A stretch of DNA of 64,000 nucleotides from Fragilaria crotonensis (Eukaryota > Bacillariophyta > Fragilariophyceae > Fragilariales > Fragilariaceae). Under the pieces are notes generated by a model. It was given only the letters and a program-made list of their open reading frames with translations, was not told where the DNA came from and made no database searches. Location of the stretch: contig JAKSYS010000051.1 of the NCBI GenBank assembly GCA_022925895.1, forward strand, positions 62,001 through 126,000. Reading direction: 5' to 3'. The stretch's first letter is position 1. Every line of letters starts with the position of its first letter. Both the position numbers and the translations under genes were made by a program. Below, one piece after another: positions 44,653 to 55,880 of the stretch.

Positions 44653-46308
44653 TTGTTACAACGAGAAGATCATAGACACCAATCTACTAGTTCTGTGGGC
44701 TCGTTGATTGTGAACGATCTCCACCATCTTATGGCAGGGATAACCATGAAGAGGCAAGGCAAGCGGCCTGTCAATATGACCTTGATCATTTCGATATTTG
44801 TGGTGTTGATGGCCTTATCGCTTTTAACACAACAGACATGGAATTTGAGACGAAACTTGAGTCTCGATTCAATCAGCGAGACACAACAAGTCTCGCCTTA
44901 TGCTCAGCGCGATATCCAGTCCCTAATATTCAATGTGAGGGATGCTGAGCTGATGCTACTCGTATTCAATGGAAAAAGATTCCAAGCATATACAGTTGGA
45001 CATTGGAGTTTGTCATATCGATACGTCAAAATCGTTCCTCTCTTGGTACATGCCCTAAAAACAAACAATCCAGAGCGCTTCCAACCAGATCAACCCGTCT
45101 TTCAGATGGTGTTCTCCGTTTACGACTGCATAAAGACAGTATGCGCCAATCACCCCGATCGCTGTCCAATCAACAAGATGTTTCCACCCATTGTCAGTTT
45201 TCCAACTGCCTATCGCAATGATGCTGTCCTGCCAACAGCCAAGGCCTTTCCGAATCCAATTTACACCGGATGTCTCTACGATTGGAAATTGAAACGCAAA
45301 TCACGGTGCAAATGGCAAAAGGTCGACCAAAGTCTCAAATTTGAAGACCTGCGGAATCAAATTGTATGGCGAGGTTCAGACTTTAGTGTGTTGGGGTGGA
45401 TGTACGAGTATGGTTACATGAACACAAAGTGGATGAAGGAAGAATTCACGGACGACGCGTTAGCCACCACGACCCCAACGAATGTCATTGCCAGAATGTT
45501 GAACCGTTTCTGGTTTCTCACGCCTCGTTGGAAAGCGGTGGCACTGACTCTCAACGAAACCATGACGCACAACGTTACCAGTTCTGAGAGTTGGATCAAT
45601 GCCTTGTTCACTGGAGATGCTGAAGAAGACTTGCATTCTCGGTTCGAAAAGATTGGAATCCCAGTTGTGGACCACCAGTCAATGGACGGCGTTGCAATGT
45701 CAAAGTACAAGTATCAAATCGATCTAGCAGGAGGTAAGTCGAAATGGAGTTTACACCACTGACCCAGGATTTCTGGTATATTCACCGCTCATCCGTTGGC
45801 ACACCTTTCTTAATGCATAACAGGCGGTGGTACAACATGGCAGGGCACATTGACAAAGTTGCTCATGCCAGGTGTGTTGTTTCATCACGAAACTGCAACC
45901 TTGGATTGGTTCTACGACCTTATGGAACCATGGGTCCACTACATTCCCATCAGGACAGACCTTGGCAACTTGCGAGAGCAGTACGAATGGGCCGAAGCGA
46001 ACCCTGAAAAGGTGAAGAAGATTGCAGAGGAATCCACCAAGTTGGCGGAATATCTGCTGAATTCTGAATACATGGACACGGTGTACGAGGAACTGTTTGT
46101 GGACTACTTGGGTGAGGTGGTCAAGGCCTACAATCCCGAAGGTCGTTCCTGGGAGGATTGCATGAAGCAGTACCGTATGCTTCGATTTCCTGTCCAACTG
46201 GTATCAGACTGCAACCTTGAAACATGCAAGACGCAGTGGGATCCGGGTAGCTACATCAGTGGGTTTAAGCACAGCAAAACTTCAATTGGGGAACAGGCGA
46301 ATAGTTGA
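44653..46308 (+). CDS. GT90-like glycosyltransferase, gene 4
   Basis: Exons 44653..45733 and 45824..46308 with a 90-base intron (GTAAGT...TAACAG, phase 1) encode 521 residues. The anchor helix is at about residues 41-59 (MTLIISIFVVLMALSLLT); in-frame starts at 44731 (MAGITMKRQ) or 44746 would place it closer to the N-terminus. Marks: SFPTAYRNDAVLPTAKAFPN, QIVWRGSDFSVLG, LTPRWKAVALTLNE, KYKYQIDLAGG joined to GGTTW, LLMPGVLFHHET, EPWVHYIPIRTDLGNL. It has the same intron position as its three neighbours. Exon 2 is very close to genes 2 and 3, exon 1 less so. Confidence 0.75.
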
Positions 46309-46521
46309 AGGAATCCTTTGCTATAACATCTGCCATAATGGATAATGCACTCGCATTAGTCAGGGTAAGCCAGGGATACAATGGTTCACACAGTATGCAA
46401 CTCTTCGGAACTTGCAAAGTACTAAATAAACTCCTTTTAAATGAACTCCTTTAATCGGACACATGCTTCTTTCTTCTGCGCTCCTTCTCTTTTACCTTCG
46501 ACCACTGCCTCTGGTCAAATC

Positions 46522-48270
46522 TCATGCCGGAGCCTTGCGCTTCTCGACCCAAGACGCCACAATCGCTATCAAAAATGCGACTGCCATGGATACATTGGAA
46601 TACAGCATCCAATCTTGAAGGTCGGGTTTTTCTCCCACTCTTGCTTTGCCCCTCTTTCCCAGTTCGAGATCCGCCGCAGCGGCACTTTCTATCTCGCCCA
46701 GTGTCGCGTCTGCGCCTTCATTATCCGATGCTTGCCCCCCGTCGACTTGCTGCTCGGCAGTCAACTCATCAGAAATGATAACACTTTCACCTTCAATCTC
46801 CCTCTCTTCCTTGATTTCATCATCTGAAACTCGTTCCTCATGCCTTGATTCACTCTCTTGGACAATATGCGACTCGCCAGTAACAACATCGCTTGCTTCC
46901 TCAACCTCGCAGTCTTTGTTGAACGCATCATCGGCACCAAGATCCTCATCTATATGCTCCGTACTTGCTGGATTCGTAAATGACTCGCCTTCTTGATCTT
47001 CCTTACTAGTATCCAGCGTCAAACTCGAACTTGCCTGTTCCTCCTCCTCTCTGGTCTCGTCGACCTCCTGTTCCGCTCCTTGCTCAGACATGCATTTGGA
47101 CGTCAATATGTCGTTTCCTTCCTCACTGACATCAGCATCATCTTCTTCATCATCAATCAAATTCACCTTGTCTTGCTCTGAAATTGAAGCAATGTCATCA
47201 AAGTTGACAACGACTTCGTCATAGTGATGAAGCGGCTGTACTGTTTTTGCGGTTTCGGAAGCCATCTCCGATTCTCCGGCAGGCTCAATACCGTCAATGC
47301 CATCATGATGATGATCATCATCATCATCATCATCATACAATGATCTTGTCTCGACCACAGTTACGTTTGAAGCATCTGTTTCCATTCCCATGGTTGCATC
47401 ATTACCATTCACAATCGGTGTGACCGATTCAATAGGAATACTGTCCAATGGTAGTGGTTGCTTACCAAGACGTTCGTCCACACCAAAACTAGTACTGTTG
47501 TTGTTCTTGGCAATGTCGAGTACAGTGGAGGTAGTTGTCAGAGTCGTTGGAAGCTGGATGGAAGGCGCCGTGGTTGTCATGGTGCTGCTGCTGATTTGTG
47601 ATGGCAACACTGGAACAACTCTTGTGGGCATGAACAAGAACAATGCCGAGAATCCACCAGTAGTAGTCGTAGTTGTAGTAGTAGTGGTTGTAGCAATGAC
47701 CGCTGCGATGAACAGGACAAGTAGCAACGAAACTGTCATGACCAGAACGTTGGTCATTGTGAGTCGTCGTGATGCCTTGTTTACTTCATGCGAACTTGCT
47801 GTCTCGTTCGTAGTGATCTTGATTGTATCATATTGTGAATGCATTGTCGTGGCATTCATCATTGCCATTGTCATCATAGTCCTGTCACTGGTACTTCTGT
47901 AGCTGGTGTTGAAACAAGATTGATCTTGAAAGGAAACACGACGAACTAGAGGAATGACAGCTTTCGATTGCAACGATGATGGTGATGATGTTGATGACAA
48001 CAAGGGTGATCCGAGACGATCATGTTCCGCGGCAAGCGATGGTGGTGATGAATTGTTGTCTTGGATTGTAGCAGTATCAATACTACTTCCAGTTTCCATC
48101 GGCTGAAACGAAGACGAATGATCATAATGATTGTGCATGTGCGCATTCGGTTCCGCCACGACAACATGGTTCACAACTTTCCTCGGATTGCAGATTCCGG
48201 ATAAGAACTTGTGAAACACATTCGTCTTGGTCTTGGTGTTTTTCTTCTTCATCGTAGTAGAAAAACGCAA
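46522..48270 (-). CDS. Acidic two-helix membrane protein, unknown function
   Basis: 582 residues without an intron. The first ~170 residues are Ser/His-rich with a basic start (MKKKNTKTKTN at the second ATG, 48252). A transmembrane helix at about 173-193 (NVLVMTVSLLLVLFIAAVIA) is followed by a run of Thr. The middle is strongly acidic (DDDDDDHHHD, EEDDADVSEEG, DETREEEEQASS) and low-complexity. A second helix at the very C-terminus (LYSNVSMAVAFLIAIVASWV) ends in a basic tail, EKRKAPA. I recognise no domain. The layout, a loop of acidic disorder between two helices, fits a membrane scaffold or luminal matrix protein, but that is only a description. Confidence 0.6.
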   Translation of the reverse strand: MRFSTTMKKKNTKTKTNVFHKFLSGICNPRKVVNHVVVAEPNAHMHNHYDHSSSFQPMETGSSIDTATIQDNNSSPPSLAAEHDRLGSPLLSSTSSPSSLQSKAVIPLVRRVSFQDQSCFNTSYRSTSDRTMMTMAMMNATTMHSQYDTIKITTNETASSHEVNKASRRLTMTNVLVMTVSLLLVLFIAAVIATTTTTTTTTTTGGFSALFLFMPTRVVPVLPSQISSSTMTTTAPSIQLPTTLTTTSTVLDIAKNNNSTSFGVDERLGKQPLPLDSIPIESVTPIVNGNDATMGMETDASNVTVVETRSLYDDDDDDDHHHDGIDGIEPAGESEMASETAKTVQPLHHYDEVVVNFDDIASISEQDKVNLIDDEEDDADVSEEGNDILTSKCMSEQGAEQEVDETREEEEQASSSLTLDTSKEDQEGESFTNPASTEHIDEDLGADDAFNKDCEVEEASDVVTGESHIVQESESRHEERVSDDEIKEEREIEGESVIISDELTAEQQVDGGQASDNEGADATLGEIESAAAADLELGKRGKARVGEKPDLQDWMLYSNVSMAVAFLIAIVASWVEKRKAPA

Positions 48271-49112
48271 CTAGTAGTCACGATTGTGGGCAGTGCTAGT
48301 AGTAATGATTCAGGATGATGATGATTGTTGGGACGAGACAAGCGTAAGTGCACGAAACAATCGACAATCGACCAACACGGCGGATTGTGCTGCCTCTCGC
48401 TGCTGACTGACTGCTGCCGATCGGTCACTTGTGAAATGTCGCGAAGTGACCAATTATTCTTGCGCGCGCATCCACTCTATTCCTATCTCCACAGTCCACA
48501 GTCCACAGTATAGTATATAGTGCTCCGAGTACACTTGATTCGGACGACGCTCTGCGGGACTGGAAGGATTCAACTTTCCGAATGCAAATCCTGTCAACTA
48601 TTCAGAACTGTTTATTTTTTAAAATATTAAACATACATCAATACGGGACTCTTTGGTCGCAAGAAATGGCCATATGCATAGTAAATTGTAAATCGACCTT
48701 TGCGCACGTGGTTTGTGTGGCATAGTACGGAACGGACAGTGATACCAACTGAACTAACGGAAGCGTAGAGCGCACTGGGCTAGTCTGTCCACATTCCACA
48801 TTCATCATACTGATATGCGTCTATGTTTGTTACCAGTACTGTATCATCTCAGTATCTAGGAGGAATACCGGAAGTATCATAAAAAGAAGACTATGCGCAT
48901 AATGCATACTACTTCTGCGTAGAACTATACTTGTAAAGTTGTTGCAAGTGTCGTCTGTGCTGCGTATGGCTGGTTTCATCCTGGGCCTGCATATCGTAGG
49001 GTCCTGTAGACTCAGTAATAAAAAAATTTAGATGACATGAAAGATCTTTTTCTCGCAAACGCACATCACACAATCTGCAACCACCTCGCATCTCAAAAGG
49101 TTGTCTGATGCC
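48271..49112. other. Intergenic, no gene
   Basis: Upstream region of the acidic membrane protein and 3' side of the DDE transposon remnant. No recognisable coding sequence. A short tandem repeat, CCACAGT, occurs near 48489-48509. Confidence 0.45.
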
Positions 49113-52100
49113 TCAGTTGTTCATATGAAAAGCACCTGCCTGCTTGAGATCAGGAACAAATCCATTTACAAAGCCGGCATCGAAGTCAATAGCTGCCCGG
49201 TGAGTTTTGAATGCCTTAACAAGGCGTTCAATGAGAGGTAAAGTAAGTGTCGGTAAGTCGTCTCCTCCATTGTGTTTACTCTCGTAAAGTGAGTAATATG
49301 CACAAATGTAAGCTCGTGCTCGCCTCGAAAGCTTTCGAACAGTTGTCGTCTGAAGTATGTTTCTGCTTGTGCATTCCAATACTAACCCCTTGAATGCCTC
49401 TTTGCTCCGTTTAGAATTGAGAGGCTTACGTCGGTATAGACCTTTCGTCACACCCCAGCTATATTCGATCCCTTCGCCAGCCAGCTCAGCATGAAACTTC
49501 GGCGATATGATTACTGAAACGCCAAGTTCTTTTCCAACATGTTGGAGTGCTGTCATCTCCTCGGCGAAGTCAAGACAGCTGGCCATTAAAACCCTTAAGC
49601 TCCATTCCTCTGCTCCTTCAAGAACTTCGCCATCGTCATCTGTTGTCGGATCCATTGTGTATCTTTCGAGTTGCCCTTCGTCAATCCACCCCCGCTCCCA
49701 AAGGACTTGCAAAAGACCTTTCGGCTGGCCTTCCCAACCTTTCTTTTCTCGTGTTCTCATGGTTTTTGGGTCAATGTTGTTGGTCCTCGCAAGCTCTTGC
49801 AATTCTACGAGCCGATATTGGCGTCGTTCATTCAAGATGTTGAGTGGTGCAAGCTCTGCTTTTAATTCGGCAATGGTCTTGTTTCTTGTTCTTGGATTTC
49901 CAGGCAGAGGTGGGAGGATACGATCATGGCGGTTGAGCTCGCCCTCAGTTGTCATCCAGAATGGCCCAACATCCCCGGTTTGAAGACAAAGGATTGAGTG
50001 CTGCCGACATCAAGGGTACGTGCATGCATTCCGAGATAAGCATCCTCCGCCTTTATAATCGACTCACGCATTTTTGGTTGTGCTCCTCCATATCCCCGGT
50101 TCATCGAATATGCATCCAAGCCATTTGCCAACTTCTTCGCATGCCCTTGCGAGTGATCAAAGAGGAAGGCAAAGTCGAACTGAGGGTAGATCACCTTCAA
50201 GCAATCGACGCAATCCTCAAGCTGAATCGCCATGTGGTTATAAGTCCAATATCCTCATTGTTGGCACCAAGCTCAAAATACACAACGAATGGCGATTCGT
50301 TCAAGTCCTTCTTCAAAGTCTGACCGTGGATTGCCATTGCTGCATTGATGTCAACATACGTTTGACCACGACGGACGTGATTGATCTCCTCCAATTGACT
50401 CGACTTATCTGCACACCAAATCCAGTCTCTCGTGATTGCAGTGCCGACACCATGAGACTTAAGCCATCAGTCTTTGAAGGAGCGGGCGTTGACCTTCAGG
50501 CCCAACCCACTGTCGATTCCCGAGTAAGAACTGACTGTAAACACTCTCATCTTGGCCAAAGATCATGAGAGGCTTGGTATCGGGTGGTTTTCGGACACTC
50601 AAGTTCCTCCAAAAGCACCGAATCCCAATTCTTCAGCATATTCATGGAGTAAGTCAAGGTCATCAACATGGAACTCAACCATGTCCTCGTTTGAGTCGGA
50701 TGATCTGTAATTGTATCCTCGGTGTCATGCACTGACACTTTATTTTCCCTTTTCCATCTCTCGACAGTTTGCTTCGTCACTTGTATCCATCGATGTGCAC
50801 GAGGCTCAAGCTTCGTGAGGTACAAAGTGCAGAACTCGTTTCGTTTGAAAACAACATTGGGTCGTTCGTGTCCATCGACAAAGAATGATTTCTTTCTTGC
50901 ATCATACGAGAACCCAAATCGCCGGAGCCAGCGCCAAGTAGTTGTTAATGAAATAGGAAACTCGAGGTAAACCTGAAGTAGACAGTCTCTAATTGTTTGA
51001 TTCTTCTGTACTCTGCTGCTGTCGTCGTTGTCTTCTTGAGCTGATTCGTTGCAACTGTCGTCCTTAGTCTCCTCGTTGTTGTCTGTGAAACTCCTTTCTG
51101 CTGTGGTCGTTCTAGTCGCTGCTTTTGGAATCAAATTGCAATTCAATTCGTTCCTTGCCAACTCTACTGTCAAATCGGCAAGGTTTTCAATACAATACTC
51201 CAGCCATGGTAACGTAACCTCTTCCTGGAAGTATTCGAGCAAATCGGGAAGAGGATTCTTTTGCTTGTGAATTCGGGGATTTGGTAATGGAAAATGCTCT
51301 CGATTGGCCCTCAAAAGAATGTTCCATCCAGCCACGGTCCGTTCATTTGTTGCTGCGGCATCAATTCCTACCTTACTGCTATCAGAGATTGCCTGAGCAC
51401 AGCAGTCTTCAACCCATCGCGCCGAATTCATCTCTTCAAGGGCGTACATATACGCTAAGCAGAGTATCGAGCATCTCTGTCTAATTATGAAAACATCATA
51501 AGAAGAACAGAGATGATCTTTATCATGCTTATCTATGATGTCCTTCCATCCATCCACCGACCGATTGGCCTGCTGGAGTCGCTCGATTCGTTCCTCGAGA
51601 ACCTTAACGACATCGCGATCATCACTTGCATTACCGAGGAAGAGTTTTTTGGCTTCGGGGCTATCCCAATACGTTTCGACAACAATCCTTGCCGAAGCTG
51701 GACCGTGCTTTGGTTTCTTTGTCTCATCCTGCGCCTCTAGTTGTGCTTCGGCTTTTCGTTTGGCACAAGATTGCTCGGCTATCTCTGTTGTAAGGTCAAT
51801 CACTTCTGCCAAACCGCGAGCAACACTGTACCGATCATTGAGCGTTTCATCTTGTAACAACGACAAGAAACTCTTCTTTCCATCTGGCGGGCGTTGGACT
51901 AGTCCTCCTGGTGTGGTAATGAAGTATCCCCAAATCTTCCTCTTAGGATTATCGAAGGGATCAACGCCTTTTGCTGCTCGTCGGAATCGGCCTGTTTTGT
52001 TTGATTCAGTAAAATCATCGAGTGTCTCACCTCCATAGGATGAAATGGCTTTGTTCATCATGCCTCTGTCGAATCCTAGGGCCTCCAGTGACGGAAACTG

Positions 52101-52208
52101 GGCCTTGATTGCTCGGAAATACGTCTCATCTGTCAACCATTTGTCCTGATACCGCTTTTGCTTGACGACTTCCAGCCAACATTGGTAATACGTCTGTAGG
52201 GTCTTCAT
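49113..52208 (-). pseudogene. Large DDE transposase (Tc1/mariner-IS630 clan type), copy 1, broken
   Basis: Minus strand, starting at 52208 (MKTLQTYYQCWLEVVKQKRY). The first 553 codons are open to 50547, then the frame changes at least twice before 49113. Marks: WRWLRRFGFSYDARKKSFFV then DGHERPNVV (the DNA-binding/linker region), GQDESVYSQFLLGNRQWVGP around 50510-50565 with the first catalytic D, FAFLFDHSQGHAKK around 50135-50175 with the second, and HAELAGEGIEYSWG near 49455-49495 with the final E. The downstream part also has PKGLLQVLWERG. The family is a DDE superfamily endonuclease shared with copy 2 at 60141-63322; similarity is clear at the protein level but low in DNA, so the two are old relatives, not recent duplicates. 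Confidence 0.65.
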
Positions 52209-53276
52209 TTTTGTTCAACTGCCGACCCTTGCAAGCCAAACACTGTCCTAACGTTGATGATAAAGCTTAGTGCAGCAAAAGGGTCGGCAGTTTCGAACGG
52301 GAAGTTGATGAAATCGTTGTTATTCCACCATGGTCAGCAAATCTTTTTTTTGTGTGGTGAGGATCGTGTTGTTTGGATACGCGAGGATGCTGGATCTCGA
52401 GCAAGAACATGAGGTCAAGAAAATTTATACTAAGCCTACAGCAGTTGTACGACATGTATGAAAACCATGAAACCAGCCATACTTCTCGCTGTACGAACAG
52501 ACTTTTACGATCAACGTAGTCTACTGTCTATTAGGTACTCGAGTACTTGTTCAGCAGTTTTGTGGTACAAGAAGGGACGTATTGTACTTGCACACGTACA
52601 GTACAGCCACGTTGACAATCTAGGGTACCGGTACCAGTAACGGTGCGATTACTGGTTGAGACGGCGGTGTCTGCGTGTCACCTGAGATTCCACGAAACAC
52701 TACTCAAGTACTGTAGTACCAGGTTTGAACGTAAATCTGCGTGCCTTACCGTAGTGTACTGCATCATACTTGTACAGTACTGTGCCACACGAGTACCAGC
52801 ATTCCAGATTTTATGCACATACAAATTTCCTTACAAATGATACATGGATAAAAATATATTGTAGTATGCATGTACGCTTGTATCGTCAAATCGTCACGTC
52901 TCATTCACTGCGCGTCTCTCCAAATCGCGCGCGATGATGATGAAAACTCATTATTCCAAGTACTCGTATTCGGGTCCATTTATACTGTATGCATACTCGT
53001 ACAACTCCGAGTATGTATTGATGCACTTCAGCTTGGGGTTTCTACCGGTAATGGTAGTACTGTAGGACGACTTCTGGCAACAGTACCAGGTATTATCCAA
53101 CAGTAGAGTTCTTTCGTGTATGATACTGGTACTGCGAGTAATCGATGACTGTACCTTACAGTACCACGTACAGTATGTACTGTACGTGCACGCTCACAAT
53201 TCCTCACATTCGCATCATTCAAATCATCGAAGCTTGTTTCGTGTCTCCAGACTCTTAGCGACTTTCATTGGAGACC
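52209..53276. other. Intergenic, GTAC-rich, with a perfect hairpin
   Basis: Just upstream of the DDE transposase start there is a perfect 14-bp inverted repeat, AACTGCCGACCCTT at 52217-52230 and its inverse at 52279-52292, around a 48-base loop. It may be an end of the transposon. 52540-53190 is very rich in GTAC words. No gene supported. Confidence 0.5.
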
Positions 53277-55524
53277 ATGAGAATCCTTTCGTTCTTGCTG
53301 GCGACATCTGTTTGCTTTGCTGATATTGCAAGTCATCGCTACAAGCAAGGGGAACATGTAGAATTGTGGGTCAACAAGGTAAAGCACGTCGACATCGTCG
53401 TTTTCAGCAGCGTGACTCCCGTGTCCTGTCGTGATCCGGTGTAGACCCAGTACTGGTCCTACACGAGTCATTGGTAGTACAGTAGGAGATCCTACCAGTG
53501 AGGGTCGATGTTTGATTTACCAAGTATGAATGCGTCTCTGACAAATCGAGCATGTCTAAAGAGTGTCGCTGGTAGCTGGTCTCTGTTGACTGGTTATACA
53601 GACAGCAGCTTGCATTCCACCGGACGACTAGTGTTTTCAATGTCGACCTCGTCTCACTCTTCATGGTTTTTTCCCCCTACACTAGGTTGGTCCATATGCA
53701 AACCCTCAGGAAGCCTACGAGTACTATACATTGCCGTACTGTGCACCCGACACGAAGCACCATCCGGAAGCGAAGGATGGAGGCAAATGGAACGAGCTCA
53801 AGATTCATTCTCTGGGAGAGCGTTTGGGAGGTCATGCATTGCGACACTCGGGCCACGATGTCACCTTTGAACCCAAGGGACCTGTCAAGTCAGAATCCTG
53901 CACCACCAAGTCGCTGACAACAACGGATTATCAACTATTCGCCAAGGCAATTCAGCATCGATGGTTCTATCAAATGTATTTGGACGATTTGCCAGTGTGG
54001 GGGATGGTGGGAGAAATGTTGCCTGCCAGCGGTGGGACCGTCGAAAAGAAGGAGAAGGATGATTTGCAGAGACTGGACCACGTCACGGAATTGACCGACG
54101 AGGACGCTTCCAATCTCAAACCTTATGTATACACGTCACGAAATCTCATTGTCAGCTACAACGGAGATCAAATTGTCAAGGTCGATCTTACCAGCGATCC
54201 CAAGTCCTTGGAAGAAGTCAAGGAATCGGCGAAATTTACATTCACGTTGACTGTCAGATTTGTGGAGACAGAAGAAGAATTCCATTCCAGATTTGATCGT
54301 TACTTGGATCACGAATTTTTCAAGCATCCCATTCACTGGTTTTCGGTCTTTAACAGCTTCATGATGGTGCTGTTTCTGATGGGACTGGTGTCCTTGATCC
54401 TTCTCAGGACACTCAAGAAGGATTACGCTCGTTATGGATTGGTGCATGATCTGGAGGATGGCGACAGTGGAGATGTTGATGACGAAGGAAAACCTTTGCA
54501 GGGGGCAGAAGATAGTGGTTGGAAGCAGGTCCATGGTGATGTCTTCCGAGCTCCTGCTTTCCTTCCGGTCTTTTCGGCGCTTTTAGGAACGGGTTGGCAA
54601 CTCATCGTTCTGACCCTTGGTGTTATTATCTTTGCCGTGCTCGGGCCGCTTCATGGCGAAGTTCACGAAGAGCGTGGTGAAGTCTTGCACGCTATTCTGG
54701 TGTGCTATTCGCTTTCCAGCATTGTTGCCGGATACATGAGTGGCCAATTCTTTAAGCAGTATTATCCAACTACGGCCAAGAAGGCCGGAGCTGGTGGCCC
54801 CACCAGTCTGTGGCAAGCAACCATGGGATTGACTGTGATTATGCTTCCCACCGTTGTCACAGTTACACTCACGGTTTTGAATGCTATTTCATTGTTCTTC
54901 GGAACCATCAACACGATTCCGTTCATGGTGATCCTCAAGCTCTTTTTGATCTGGACCTTTGTCAGTGTTCCACTGTGTGTCCTTGGTACCCTGCTGGGAC
55001 GACACGCTAAACTTGGTGCTGGACAGTTCCCATGCCGTGTCAACGCCATTCCAAGACCTATCCCTGACGAGGTTCCGTGGTACGGCAAACCAAGTGGTCT
55101 GATTCCGCTCGCAGGGTTGCTGTGCTTTGGTTCAATCTTTATCGAGCTCTATTACGTATTGACATCGCTCTGGAATTACAAATTTTACCACGTGTACGGC
55201 TTCTTGCTGGGCGTCTACGGAATCCTCACTATTGTGGTTGGTATGACGTCCATTATCGTGGTCTACTTTTGCCTTAACGCTGAGAATTACCTGTGGCAAT
55301 GGACTGCGTTTTGGTCAGGTGCATCCACATCTGGCTATGTGTTTCTCTATGGAATATATTATTTCCTATTCAAGACACAAATGAACGGATTCTTGCAAAC
55401 CAGCTTTTATTTCGGTTACATGAGTTTGATTTCCATCACACTGGGAATCTTGTGCGGAACCTTGGGACATGCAGCAGCTTCCAACTTTGTTCGTGCCATT
55501 TTCCAAAATGTCAAGGTGGATTAA
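53277..55524 (+). CDS. TM9SF/nonaspanin (transmembrane 9 superfamily member)
   Basis: Exons 53277..53378 and 53686..55524 with a 307-base intron (GTAAAG...CACTAG, phase 0) encode 646 residues. Exon 1 supplies the signal peptide (MRILSFLLATSVCFA) and the start of the luminal domain (YKQGEHVELWVNK), which continues in exon 2 as VGPYANPQEAYEYYTLPYC, the family's hallmark. The luminal domain runs to about residue 250, followed by nine membrane spans starting at WFSVFNSFMMVLFLMGLVSL. Nonaspanins sit in the Golgi/endosome membrane and are tied to cargo sorting and adhesion. The C-terminus ends FQNVKVD; nonaspanins usually end in KxD, and VKVD keeps that Golgi-retention signal. It is convergent with the BTB gene downstream. 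Confidence 0.93.
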
Positions 55525-55880
55525 AATAGTAGTAGGGGTGTGGACTATCCACGATGAAAGAAAAGAAGAGAAAAAGTACCCCATACCGTTCGTACATTTT
55601 ATGATAAAGTTTGAACATACTAGACAATGTGCATCGCAAATTTGCAACTCGCCAGATGCCGTGCGGTCCTCCTCCTTGACAGCACGTCGGAAAAACTCGC
55701 CTTACATTCATCGATACATTCTTAGAAAAGCAAATGCAGACTGCTCAAACTTCGCATTGACATTTTTAGAATGATTTTGCTACGTTGTCCCATGTTCCCT
55801 CTCAAAGGATGAGGGTTGCTGAGTAGCGCTCCCAAGTATGCCTCGCACTACACCACAACTGCTGCGTGTGACATTTTCCC
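55525..55880. other. Convergent spacer
   Basis: About 356 bases between the 3' ends of the TM9SF gene and the BTB gene. No coding sequence or repeat was recognised; it serves both 3' ends. Confidence 0.5.

Noticed and set aside
47390-47902. 170-codon plus-strand hydrophobic frame
   Set aside because: It is antisense to the Thr-rich and membrane part of the 46522-48270 gene; the Val runs come from its Thr codons.
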